Assembly: GCA_964461265.1 (NCBI GenBank)
Contig: CAYWTS010000044.1
Coordinates: forward strand, 1-15,462
Direction: 5' to 3'
Source: CAYWTS01 sp964461265
Lineage (GTDB): Bacteria; Bacteroidota; Ignavibacteria; Tepidaquicellales; OLB5
Length of the DNA stretch: 15,462 nucleotides
Notes under the pieces: generated by a model
What the model saw: the letters and a program-made list of their open reading frames with translations, nothing else
What the model was told of the DNA's origin: nothing
The model's database searches: none
Translations under genes and position numbers: made by a program
In this document: in pieces, positions 6,651 to 15,461 of the stretch
Numbering within the stretch: the stretch's first letter is position 1
Layout: every line of letters starts with the position of its first letter

Positions 6651-8312
6651 TTGGAAAAAGTACTGATTAAAAAATATACCTACCCGGTTCTGGGAATAAT
6701 AATTGTTTATACCGCAATAATGATTATTCTGGGTTATTTTAATATAGGCCTGTTATCAGACGATTACCTGAATGTTTACGATGCAACAACCTCAAGCTTA
6801 AGTGCCAAGTTTGCCGGTAAGCTGGCATTCACGAACGAGCTTCATTTCCGCCCTGCATATTATTTCTCACTCGAAAAAAGCGAGATGCTGCGTAAAGCCC
6901 TCGGTTTTGATTTCGATAATTTTTTGGTTTACCGGATACAAAATTTATTCCTGTTTTTTGTTCTTGCATATCTGGTTGGACTGGTTATTCTGATAAAATC
7001 AAAAAGAGTAACAATAAGTATAGTAGCTTCGCTTTCTGTTCTTATATTCCCCAGCAACCTTCACAATGTTTGCTGGACTGCTGCAAGGGTTGACCTGCTT
7101 TGCGGTGTTTTTTATTTTTTCACTATCTTATTCATATTTCTTTATGTCGAAAAACAAGATACGTTCAAAATTGTCTTGGCTTCATTTGCCCTGATTCTGG
7201 GTCTGATGACAAAAGAAACTGCTGTTACGATTCCTGTTATAGGTTTAATGCTGGTTTTATTTCACTACGGTTTACGCATAGCCGGGGAAAGAAAGGGTAT
7301 GTTTATTACTCTTTTTGCGATATTATTTCTTTATTTCATATACAGGCTGTTATTTATGGGTAACGACCTTGCGAACGCCTTACTTTATTACCATCCTGTT
7401 AAAGGCTTTAAAGCTTTTTTCTCAACTATACCGCCTGTTACTGCAAAAAGCATTATATCCTTAACAATACCTCTTGACTATTTAACTCTCAGCATGGCGT
7501 TGTTAAATAAAGAGACTTTACTAATTTTATATCTCGTAATACTATACGGTACTATTTTTTATATAACATTCACACTAATTAAAGGAGATGCCAATAAATT
7601 CCTTATGCAGCTGATGGTTCTTTTTGCAGTTGTTATAATGCCTTACATACTTGTTGGTTATATACGCCCGCAGATGATACTTATCCCGTTCTGTATAATT
7701 TTAATTCAGATGTCTTTTATTTACATCAACCAGACAAGCTATTCGATTTATCTTAATAAGAAGTTTGTAAGCATAGCATTTTTACTTACACTCATTTTCT
7801 GGAGTTACTGGAGCTGCGGTATTATTCAAGACTGGAAGCTGTCTTACTCGAATGCAGGTGAGTCGATGAATAATTTATTAACACAAAACATAAATGAAAA
7901 CAGATATACAGTTATAATAGGCAATCACGGCAGAATCAAACAGTCACTTCTGTTCGATAAGCTCACAGGAGCATATAATTTCTGGAAATACAGGGATTTC
8001 ATAATAAAAGATACTATTAATGACATAGTCCAAACCGGTGCTATTGATGAAGAATCGTTGTTAGCAGAACTTAAAATAACAAACCTGCAAACCGGTGAAT
8101 ATGAAATAAAAGCGACGGGTGCTACCCAATTTTTTTATATGGAAGGTTTTGATACAGAAAGAATGAAAACAGGTTTCAAAAACGATTATATGTCGGTTGA
8201 GTTTTCTGAATTTTCATTTTTAAATAAACCAAAGAAAGTTAATCTGAAAATACTTTCAGTGCAAACCGACTGTTTTATAGCTAACGGGCTGAAATTCTAT
8301 AAATTAAATTGA
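6651..8312 (+). CDS. Polytopic GT-C-like membrane glycosyltransferase
   Basis: 553 residues with about eleven or twelve hydrophobic segments up to residue 390, then a roughly 150-residue soluble tail probably in the periplasm. Features shared with GT-C enzymes (protein-O-mannosyltransferase/TMTC-like): an acidic pair in the first periplasmic loop (SDDYL, Asp37-Asp38), a FRPAYY motif at 66-71, CWTAARVDLLCG (141-152) and MTKETA (186-191) just after a helix. These enzymes use lipid-linked sugar donors on the outer side of the inner membrane. It could add a side branch to the flipped glycan or glycosylate exported protein. A Wzy-type polymerase is an alternative, but the DD/RP/KE pattern favours GT-C. 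TTG start one base after the preceding stop; the next Met lies inside the first helix. The stop overlaps the next start as TTGA. Confidence 0.72.
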   Translation: MEKVLIKKYTYPVLGIIIVYTAIMIILGYFNIGLLSDDYLNVYDATTSSLSAKFAGKLAFTNELHFRPAYYFSLEKSEMLRKALGFDFDNFLVYRIQNLFLFFVLAYLVGLVILIKSKRVTISIVASLSVLIFPSNLHNVCWTAARVDLLCGVFYFFTILFIFLYVEKQDTFKIVLASFALILGLMTKETAVTIPVIGLMLVLFHYGLRIAGERKGMFITLFAILFLYFIYRLLFMGNDLANALLYYHPVKGFKAFFSTIPPVTAKSIISLTIPLDYLTLSMALLNKETLLILYLVILYGTIFYITFTLIKGDANKFLMQLMVLFAVVIMPYILVGYIRPQMILIPFCIILIQMSFIYINQTSYSIYLNKKFVSIAFLLTLIFWSYWSCGIIQDWKLSYSNAGESMNNLLTQNINENRYTVIIGNHGRIKQSLLFDKLTGAYNFWKYRDFIIKDTINDIVQTGAIDEESLLAELKITNLQTGEYEIKATGATQFFYMEGFDTERMKTGFKNDYMSVEFSEFSFLNKPKKVNLKILSVQTDCFIANGLKFYKLN

Positions 8313-9388
8313 AAAAACTCAACGTACTTCACATCACACCCGATTTTAATTACGCTTGCGGAAGGTCCTACTATGTTTTTTTGCTATTGAAATACTTTAA
8401 AAGATTTGGACACAATGTTTTGCTGATTACAAACGCAGGCGATTCTTTCGACCGATTAAGAGATAATAACATCCCATACATCACACTTCCCAATCTTAAT
8501 TCAAAAAACCCGTTTTCATTTGCGAGAAATATTTCAGCTATAAATAAATTAATAAAAGAATTTGATATCGATATCATCCATTCACACCACCGTTATGCCG
8601 AGTTAATTGCTCTGCAGTCTTTCAAACCGGTAAAGCACGATATAAAAACCGTATCAACATCACTTAGTATAGTTAACAGAAGATACAACATCGAATACCG
8701 CTCGGATGTAATAATTGCAGTGAGTAATACCATAAAAAATATGCTGGAATCAAAATTCAGGATTAATACTGACAAAATTAAGCTAATTCATAATTTTACC
8801 GATACCGAAGAACTGCACGAAATAGAAGTAATAGCACATAACCCAAGAGATCACGGCAGCACTTTCAATATCCTTTCCGTTGGACGCTTCCACCCGGAAA
8901 AAAACTTTGAAGTGCTTTTTAATGCACTTAAGCTGCTTTCAGATCCCGGTATAAAGCTTATTTTAATTGGTGAAGGTGTAAAAAAAGAGCAATATTTAAA
9001 CTTAATCAATACTAACCGTATAAATGCAGAATTAATAACCCCGAAAAGGGATTTATTAGAATATTTCTTTGTCGCTGATATTTGCGTTTTACCTTCAGCC
9101 AGGGATCCGTTTCCCAATTTTATGCTGCAAGCCGGTTTACATAAAAAACCGTTTATAGGAGCTGAGGTAGATGGTATTAAAGAGCTTATTGTTAACGGTT
9201 CTAACGGCATGCTTTTCGAAAGCGGAAACCCAAAACAGCTTGCACACAAAATAAACTTACTAAAAGATAATTTAAGTTTAAGACAACATCTTGCAGATAA
9301 CCTTTATGAGGTTGTTATTAACAATTACACACAGGAATTTATTATACCGATGATAGAAAAACTATATTTTGAACTTAAGTCTGCCTGA
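8309..9388 (+). CDS. Glycosyltransferase family 4 paralogue with altered EX7E motif
   Basis: 359 residues with GT-B organisation. N-terminal half: LHITPDFNYACG (7-18), FDRLRDNN (47-54), IIHSHHRYAE (89-98). C-terminal half: SVGRFHPEKNF (190-200) with donor-site Arg193 and Lys198, ILIGEGVKKE (219-228), and LPSARDPFPNFMLQAG (261-276), where the EX7E motif should be. There Asp266 and Gln274 stand in place of the two Glu. The first substitution is common; Gln for the second Glu is less so and may affect donor binding or activity. The protein resembles the GT4 at 4641-5708 across the N-terminal domain, so the two are probably paralogues. Start is TTG in a 4-bp TTGA overlap with the upstream stop; there is no alternative ATG nearby. 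Confidence 0.87.
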   Translation: MKKLNVLHITPDFNYACGRSYYVFLLLKYFKRFGHNVLLITNAGDSFDRLRDNNIPYITLPNLNSKNPFSFARNISAINKLIKEFDIDIIHSHHRYAELIALQSFKPVKHDIKTVSTSLSIVNRRYNIEYRSDVIIAVSNTIKNMLESKFRINTDKIKLIHNFTDTEELHEIEVIAHNPRDHGSTFNILSVGRFHPEKNFEVLFNALKLLSDPGIKLILIGEGVKKEQYLNLINTNRINAELITPKRDLLEYFFVADICVLPSARDPFPNFMLQAGLHKKPFIGAEVDGIKELIVNGSNGMLFESGNPKQLAHKINLLKDNLSLRQHLADNLYEVVINNYTQEFIIPMIEKLYFELKSA

Positions 9389-9392
9389 ATTT

Positions 9393-10130
9393 ATGAAATC
9401 CGAAAAGTTAAATCTTTGCGGTATTAAAGTTGATAAGATCGATTATTACAGCCTTATGGAAAAAATTAAATCTTCGATTGAGCACAAAATTAAATTAACT
9501 GTGGGGTATGCAAACGCACATGTGATTAATCTATGTAATACTGATACTAACTTTGCACAAATAATTTCAGGCTTCGATTTGATACATCCCGATGGAATAG
9601 GTATTCAGCTTGCTTTTAAGTATGTTTACCGCGAAAATGCACCACATCAAAGATTTAACGGTTCGGATTTTTATCCATATCTCATATCTGATGCTATATC
9701 AAAAAAATGGAGAATATTCTTTTTTGGACACGATTTCCACACACTGGAGAAGATAAAATTAAAAAATCCCGAACTTTTAATAGCCGGTTTCCAGAATGGA
9801 TATAATTTTGACAATAAAATTCTAGCAGAAGTTATTAATGTAAGTAAAGCTGATATTTTAGTCGTCGGACTTGGCTCGGGCAAACAGGAAAAATGGATTA
9901 TAGAAAATAAAAATCTCGTAAATGTACCTGTAATTATAGCAGTAGGAGACGGGATTAAAGTTTTTGCCGGCACCAAATTTAGGGGTCCGAAATTTCTGCG
10001 AAAAATAGGCTTGGAGTGGTTTATTCGTACTCTCCGCTATCCGCATTTATATGCAAGACGTTATCTTTTAGGCAATCCTTTATTTTTATATAGAATAATT
10101 AGGTTTAAAATGAGTAAATTAGATAAATGA
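9393..10130 (+). CDS. WecG/TagA/CpsF family glycosyltransferase (GT26)
   Basis: 245 residues from the ATG at 9393, which lies 4 bases after the previous stop. A TTG at 9369 is in frame but would overlap the upstream gene and add residues the family lacks. Family hallmarks in order: YANAHVINL (39-47), HPDGIGI (65-71), RFNGSDF (87-93), GLGSGKQEKW (159-168; usually GLGxPKQE), AVGDGIKVFAG (183-193), RGPKFLRKIGLEW (197-209) and the basic tail RTLRYPHLYARRYL. The family moves ManNAc or an N-acetyl-hexosaminuronic acid onto a polyprenyl-diphosphate-linked GlcNAc as an early step in enterobacterial common antigen, wall teichoic acid or exopolysaccharide synthesis. It acts at the cytoplasmic membrane face. 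Here it likely makes an early linkage of the glycan handled by the other enzymes; the exact sugar is unknown. Confidence 0.92.
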   Translation: MKSEKLNLCGIKVDKIDYYSLMEKIKSSIEHKIKLTVGYANAHVINLCNTDTNFAQIISGFDLIHPDGIGIQLAFKYVYRENAPHQRFNGSDFYPYLISDAISKKWRIFFFGHDFHTLEKIKLKNPELLIAGFQNGYNFDNKILAEVINVSKADILVVGLGSGKQEKWIIENKNLVNVPVIIAVGDGIKVFAGTKFRGPKFLRKIGLEWFIRTLRYPHLYARRYLLGNPLFLYRIIRFKMSKLDK

Positions 10131-10134
10131 TTAT

Positions 10135-13100
10135 ATGATTAAGAATAATTTAATATTATTTTTATTTTTGCTAACACAGCAAGTATTCGCCCAGTCGTAC
10201 AACTGGATTACACCTAATAAAACCTACCTCAAGCTTTACGTGATTCAGGATGGTATTTACAGAATTAATAAAAACGACTTTACTCAGGCAGGTATAAATA
10301 CCAGCAGCATCGATCCCCGTACTGTGAAAGTATATTATAAAGGTTCGCAGGTACCAATATATTTCGAAGGAGAACAGGATGGCAGCTTCGATAACCAGGA
10401 CTTTTTAGATTTCTATGGTCATAGAAATTACGGCGGATTGACAAATACCTACCGGGACAGCTCCGGTAATAATGTAGTTCATTACGTTACCGATGAGTAT
10501 TATAACATTTATTCCGATACAAGTGTGTACTGGATAGGATGGGACGGAGAAATCGGATTAAGATATACACTCAAAGGCGATCCTATTATGCAGCAGTACC
10601 AGCCAAATTTTCATTACAGAGTGCTGCACTTTGAAAGAGATATTTTTTATGATTTGGGTGAAACTACAAACCGGAATTATGATTTCAGGTATTTTAATAC
10701 GGAAAAAGTTTCCGGTGAGGGCTGGTTTCAGAATATTCTTTCACCTTCGACGGGTTACATTGTAAACGAAACCTTCAGCACGCCATATCTGCAGTCAGGT
10801 TCACAATTGTGTTATCTCAAGATTTTTGCTTATCCCGGTTCACGCGATACATCATTTAATGAACACAGGCTTATTCTTAAAATCAATTCAACTACGGTTT
10901 CTACGCTTCTGCGTAATGACTATCAGCGGTTCGATACCACCATAACATTTCAATCAGATTTATTAAACAATTCATCGGTTAATACATTAACGATACAGTA
11001 TTCCCCTGCCTTCAGTAATCAGAATGCAACACCTGTTTTATACTTCGATTGCAGTCAAATTAAATATCCTGCTAAATTCAGTTTCGATTCAAGCAGGGCA
11101 AAAATAATACTCGATGTATCAGATACCAGCCGAAAGACCTTTTATTTATCTTCTTTCAATGTTAACCAGCCTGTTTATATTTATGACATAAGGAATAACA
11201 TAAAGATAACCTCTTATTCCTCAAATGCCGATACTTTAAGCTTTACCGGCAAAAGCAACGGCATTTATGAAGTTGTGAATACAAACATAGATAAAAAACC
11301 TTTCAGAATATTAGCTAAGCAGGTTCCCGATTTTATTTCGGTTAGCAATTCTGCAAATTACATAATTATTTATAACCGCTTATTTACAAATGCAGCCGAG
11401 AATTTAAAACAGCATCGTCAAACATTCGATAACCTTACTTCATTTAAGGCTGCTGCCGATGATATTATCGATGTCTTTAACTTTGGAATGGAAGACCCCG
11501 TGGCAATACGCAGGTTCATCGATTATGTTTACAGGTATTGGCAGCCGCCGCGGTTAAGCTATGTCTGCTTACTTGGACGCGGTTCGTTAGACCCTAAACA
11601 TAACCTTAGTTCCTCTATATGGTATAAAAACCTAATCCCTGTTTATGGCAATCCCCCGAGTGACGGTTACTTTGCAACCAATAATTTTGGAGGATTCACT
11701 TACTACAGGAAAGTTGCCATAGGAAGGATACCCGCATATACCGAACAGGAAGCTAACGATATAACAAATAAGATAATTTCCTATGATAATCTGAGAACTA
11801 ATCCCGAACATTGGTGGAAAACATTTATTATGATTACAGGCGGTGCAAACCGTTCACAGCAGGAGCAGTATCAGGTACAATCGAACAATTTTATACAGAC
11901 TTATGTTTCACCGCCTCCGCTATCGTGCAGCCCGCATAGAATATACCGTAACGATTCGCTTGGTTATATTACCTATAATTACAAGGATTCAATTAAACAT
12001 GAAATAGACCGCGGCTCGTTGATAATAAATTTTATCGGGCACGCTGCTAACCAGGATTGGGAAATCGGGCTTGAAGATGTTAACACACTAGAAAACGGAT
12101 ACAAATTACCCCTTGTTTTCAGCATGACTTGCTTCACGGGAAAAAATGCCGAAACAAGCTGGCGGGGTTTTGGCGAACAATTCTTATACCTTAATAACAA
12201 AGGAAGCATTGGTTTTATCAGTTCAACAGGCTGGAGCTTTGCAAGTCAGGGTAATATATTGAACGGGTATATGTTTGAAGCTGTTGCACACGATACTTTA
12301 AGAAGGATAGGGGATATACTTAAGTTCGGTTCTGCAAGACTTGCCGGTGATTCTTTAAACTTTGCATCAAGGAACACAGTTAATTCATACGACCTGCTTG
12401 GTGACCCGGCAACAAAACTTCTTTTACCAGCATTTCCGGAATTTGTTATTCATAATCAGGATTACAAGCTTTCAAATCCTTATCCGTTAACGGGTGAAAC
12501 TGTCACATTAAAAATATTCCCGAAAAATTACGGACTGCATGCTGATTTCTGCCTCACACGATTTGAAATATTAAAGAACGGGGTACAATTCAGAACCAGG
12601 GATACACTCCGTTCTAATTTCGGTTTCCTCGATACATTAAGCTACACTTTCCGCTTAGATACCATTGGTAATTATGTCTTAAAAGCAACCTTAGATTATG
12701 ATAACCGATACCCCCAGGAAGATCCTGCAAACAACATAATTATTATTCCTCTGCCTTTGAGAAATACTTCGTATACACCGCTTAAACCTGTTAATAATGC
12801 AGCTCTAAACACGACAAATGTCGAATTTGTCGGATTAAATCCGCAGGTTGACCGAACAACTAATTCATTAACCGTTTTATTACAGGTCGATACAAATAAA
12901 GCATTCATCTCCCCGCTGTTTAATTTTTCCACTTCCGGTATTAGCGGTGTTGTTACAAGAGCGTATTACACACTCCCCTCCCAGGACACAAGCATTGTTT
13001 ATTACTGGCGAACCAATTCTATAATCAACAATGATAGTATCGGATGGTCGCCTGTTTACAAATTTACTTACAATCCGCAGATTTCCGGCACTTCTGCTAA

Positions 13101-15045
13101 GCTGAATAAGACAATTCACCGTAATGAAAGAATATTCCAGCCTGCTTACGATTCAGTTGTTCATATTTATACTAAAAAGCCGGGGCAATACGAACCGAAC
13201 GAATTAAACGGGGTTAATTATAATGGTGAGGGTTTTACATTAAACAATTTCACCGGCACGCTTATGTCATACTCTTACGGCAGTAACGGGTATCAGGCTT
13301 CGTACTTCATTATCAATAATATCCAGATTTACGCCGATGGAGGCGGAAATACAGGTCTGAACATGGCTCAGGTTTCACGCTTAACGGGCAAGTTGAGACA
13401 ATTTAAAAATTTCAGAATGAACTCCCCACAGTCATCCGATTCGGTTCTGAGTTTCCTGAACAGCTTCGATTCAACTTATTACCTTATGATATTTGTAGCT
13501 TCACATGTTCAGAATTCAGACAGCTTAAGGCAGAATGCGCGTAACAGGATAAAAGAATTCGGAAGCTTTTATGCCGATTCATTAAGGCGGTTCGATGAAT
13601 TCGATTCATGGGCATTCATAGGTTATCTTGGTGCTTCACAGCAGAACATTTCCGAACAATTCTATAATTACCCTACACCGGGCTGCCCCGATTACTGGTG
13701 TCCTTCAATAGCTGTGCTTCATCCGCAGTTTTTGCATTCAGACGGCAGCCTCCTGGTTACTATTACACCATCTCATACGTGGAAATATTTTGACTGGAAC
13801 GGCGAAGTTTTTACAAATTCGACTATTAAAAATGATATTTACGGAATTAACAGGGCACAGCAGATTCAACTGCTAAGAGGTGATTTGACATACAATTTAA
13901 TTTTACTTGATACATTGAGCAGTTATGCATATCCCGGTTTGCAAATAATTACAAAATTGAGCATCGATTCATTATCGGGTATTAATTCTCCGGTATTCAG
14001 GTCATTTCACATGAAATATGTTCCGCCTGCCGAGCTTGTTCCTGATAATTTCTCCATTCAGAAAAGCGATTCCGTTTATAACGAAGGAGAGGATGCATCC
14101 ATTAATCTGAAGAATTATAATGTCGGCTATGTACCGGTAACCGCACACATAAACAAATGGACAGCAAATACATATAGCGGTATCATAACACTGAAAGAAG
14201 ATACGGTGTGGAATCCGTTATTAATAGATAGTTCACGCACCGAGAGTATTACTTTTTCTACAACGGGATTAAGAAACAGACAAAAAATACGTGATACTGT
14301 TGGAATTTTCTACGAAACCTCGATACTTGGCAATTATAACGATTATTTTCCGTTCAATAATTTTGCCTATACACAAATAATAATAACAGGTGATTCGGTT
14401 GGACCTTCAATAGAAGTTACATTTGACGGCGAAAGAATATTAAATGGTGATTATGTGAGAGCACGTCCTGACATATTATTTAAATTTTATGACCAGACAC
14501 AGATTAATTATACATTGAATGATACTGCTTATATAAGGATTAAGCTCGACAGCACATGGATAAATTATACTTTGAACGGAAACCCGAATCCCCAAATAAC
14601 CTTCGAAGCCGTAAACCAGAATGACTTAAAAACCATTGTCCGGTTTAATCCTCTTTTAAGTGAAGGAATTCACAATTTTGTTTTTACGGGAAAAGATAAA
14701 GATAACCGAATGGATACTGTGAAGTATACGGTCAATGTAACTTATGCATTAAAAATAAGGTATTTATACAACTATCCGAATCCTATGACAAACGATACCT
14801 GGTTCACGTATGAACTGCTGGGTGAAAATCAGCCAACCAACTGCAGAATAAAGATATATACGGTTGCCGGACGAATGATAAAAGAACTGAGCTTCCCGTC
14901 ACGTATCGGCTTCAACCACGTTTACTGGGACGGACGCGACAACGACGATGAGATAATTGCTAACGGAGTATATCTTTATAAGCTTATAATAGAAGATGCA
15001 GGCAACACACAAACTGCAATTCAAAAGCTTGCAATAATAAAGTAA
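10135..15045 (+). CDS. Large PorU/gingipain-like C25 cysteine peptidase with ILEI-like domain and T9SS sorting domain
   Basis: 1636-residue exported protein. Domains as read: signal peptide 1-19 (cleavage after VFA); PorU-type N-terminal region with QDGIYRINKNDF and a DFLDFYG stretch; C25 peptidase about 403-765 containing IGHAANQDW (catalytic His636) and SMTCFTGKNAE (catalytic Cys666), ending SYDLLGDPATKL; a CARDB-like beta-sandwich (about 776-880); an ILEI/PANDER-like domain (about 1060-1168) ending DSWAFIGYLGA; a second CARDB-like segment from about 1303; the GPSIEVTFDG module seen before the end of PorU proteins; and a T9SS C-terminal sorting domain from about 1543 (YLYNYPNPM). P. gingivalis PorU is about 1150 residues, so this one is considerably longer. 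It may be a true sortase or a secreted peptidase cargo. It starts 4 bases after the GT26 stop, so it probably shares a transcript with the glycan cluster. Confidence 0.9.
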   Translation: MIKNNLILFLFLLTQQVFAQSYNWITPNKTYLKLYVIQDGIYRINKNDFTQAGINTSSIDPRTVKVYYKGSQVPIYFEGEQDGSFDNQDFLDFYGHRNYGGLTNTYRDSSGNNVVHYVTDEYYNIYSDTSVYWIGWDGEIGLRYTLKGDPIMQQYQPNFHYRVLHFERDIFYDLGETTNRNYDFRYFNTEKVSGEGWFQNILSPSTGYIVNETFSTPYLQSGSQLCYLKIFAYPGSRDTSFNEHRLILKINSTTVSTLLRNDYQRFDTTITFQSDLLNNSSVNTLTIQYSPAFSNQNATPVLYFDCSQIKYPAKFSFDSSRAKIILDVSDTSRKTFYLSSFNVNQPVYIYDIRNNIKITSYSSNADTLSFTGKSNGIYEVVNTNIDKKPFRILAKQVPDFISVSNSANYIIIYNRLFTNAAENLKQHRQTFDNLTSFKAAADDIIDVFNFGMEDPVAIRRFIDYVYRYWQPPRLSYVCLLGRGSLDPKHNLSSSIWYKNLIPVYGNPPSDGYFATNNFGGFTYYRKVAIGRIPAYTEQEANDITNKIISYDNLRTNPEHWWKTFIMITGGANRSQQEQYQVQSNNFIQTYVSPPPLSCSPHRIYRNDSLGYITYNYKDSIKHEIDRGSLIINFIGHAANQDWEIGLEDVNTLENGYKLPLVFSMTCFTGKNAETSWRGFGEQFLYLNNKGSIGFISSTGWSFASQGNILNGYMFEAVAHDTLRRIGDILKFGSARLAGDSLNFASRNTVNSYDLLGDPATKLLLPAFPEFVIHNQDYKLSNPYPLTGETVTLKIFPKNYGLHADFCLTRFEILKNGVQFRTRDTLRSNFGFLDTLSYTFRLDTIGNYVLKATLDYDNRYPQEDPANNIIIIPLPLRNTSYTPLKPVNNAALNTTNVEFVGLNPQVDRTTNSLTVLLQVDTNKAFISPLFNFSTSGISGVVTRAYYTLPSQDTSIVYYWRTNSIINNDSIGWSPVYKFTYNPQISGTSAKLNKTIHRNERIFQPAYDSVVHIYTKKPGQYEPNELNGVNYNGEGFTLNNFTGTLMSYSYGSNGYQASYFIINNIQIYADGGGNTGLNMAQVSRLTGKLRQFKNFRMNSPQSSDSVLSFLNSFDSTYYLMIFVASHVQNSDSLRQNARNRIKEFGSFYADSLRRFDEFDSWAFIGYLGASQQNISEQFYNYPTPGCPDYWCPSIAVLHPQFLHSDGSLLVTITPSHTWKYFDWNGEVFTNSTIKNDIYGINRAQQIQLLRGDLTYNLILLDTLSSYAYPGLQIITKLSIDSLSGINSPVFRSFHMKYVPPAELVPDNFSIQKSDSVYNEGEDASINLKNYNVGYVPVTAHINKWTANTYSGIITLKEDTVWNPLLIDSSRTESITFSTTGLRNRQKIRDTVGIFYETSILGNYNDYFPFNNFAYTQIIITGDSVGPSIEVTFDGERILNGDYVRARPDILFKFYDQTQINYTLNDTAYIRIKLDSTWINYTLNGNPNPQITFEAVNQNDLKTIVRFNPLLSEGIHNFVFTGKDKDNRMDTVKYTVNVTYALKIRYLYNYPNPMTNDTWFTYELLGENQPTNCRIKIYTVAGRMIKELSFPSRIGFNHVYWDGRDNDDEIIANGVYLYKLIIEDAGNTQTAIQKLAIIK

Positions 15046-15116
15046 ATTTTTGCGTTACAACACAGGAATTATGGTATTATATTATGTATTACTTTGAATG
15101 CCAATGGCTTTAAGTT

Positions 15117-15461
15117 ATGCAAAATAAAAAAATATTTACCCTCTTTTTTACACTTCTTTTTGTAAGCGCAGTATATTCACAATCCGGTTGGTTTCAGCAA
15201 AGCCCGTTACCTACAAGTAATCCTTTATTTTCTGCATTTTTTATAAATCAAAATACAGGGTATGCTGTTGGGCAATACGGGACAATAGTAAAAACCACAA
15301 ATGGCGGAAATCTTTGGTTCATACTTGAATCAGGGACTAACCAATATTTAGTAAAAGTATTTTTTACTGACATAAATACTGGTTACATAGCAGGTGGAAA
15401 TGGTCTTATATGTACTGGTTCAGCGGAAAATGGAATTTTGTGTTATTTAAAGTTGGTGTAA
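15117..15461 (+). CDS. YCF48/BNR-repeat secreted protein, probably frameshifted and incomplete
   Basis: The ORF codes for 114 residues. A signal peptide (1-21, cleavage after VYS) is followed by GWFQQSPLP and two copies of the beta-propeller repeat: FINQNTGYAVGQYGTIVKTTNGGNLW (in two parts, 42-67) and FFTDINTGYIAGGNGLI (82-98). The pattern TGYAVG..GTI.KTTNGG..W is diagnostic for the YCF48-related/BNR propeller family, common among T9SS cargo in this group. After residue 98 the expected 'KTTNGG..W' does not appear in frame. From about 15425 the +2 frame instead reads GKWNFVLFKVGV, which fits the repeat, so a single missing base near 15425-15430 probably causes the early stop at 15459-15461. 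The full protein would normally have several repeats and a sorting domain beyond the window. Function unknown, surface-exposed. Confidence 0.7.
   Translation: MQNKKIFTLFFTLLFVSAVYSQSGWFQQSPLPTSNPLFSAFFINQNTGYAVGQYGTIVKTTNGGNLWFILESGTNQYLVKVFFTDINTGYIAGGNGLICTGSAENGILCYLKLV

Noticed and set aside
9369..9392. TTG at 9369 as start of the GT26 gene
   Set aside because: An ATG at 9393 lies 4 bases after the previous stop and fits the family's usual N-terminus; the extra eight residues overlap the upstream gene and are not conserved-looking.
11979..13119. Minus-strand ORFs within the C25 peptidase gene
   Set aside because: Antisense shadows; the plus frame contains the catalytic motifs and is uninterrupted over 4.9 kb.
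15046..15116. Possible promoter (TTACTTTG at 15089-15096) or terminator between the peptidase and the YCF48 gene
   Set aside because: The box misses the TAnnTTTG pattern, the nearest upstream TTG is about 36 bases away, and no stable hairpin with a T-run was seen.
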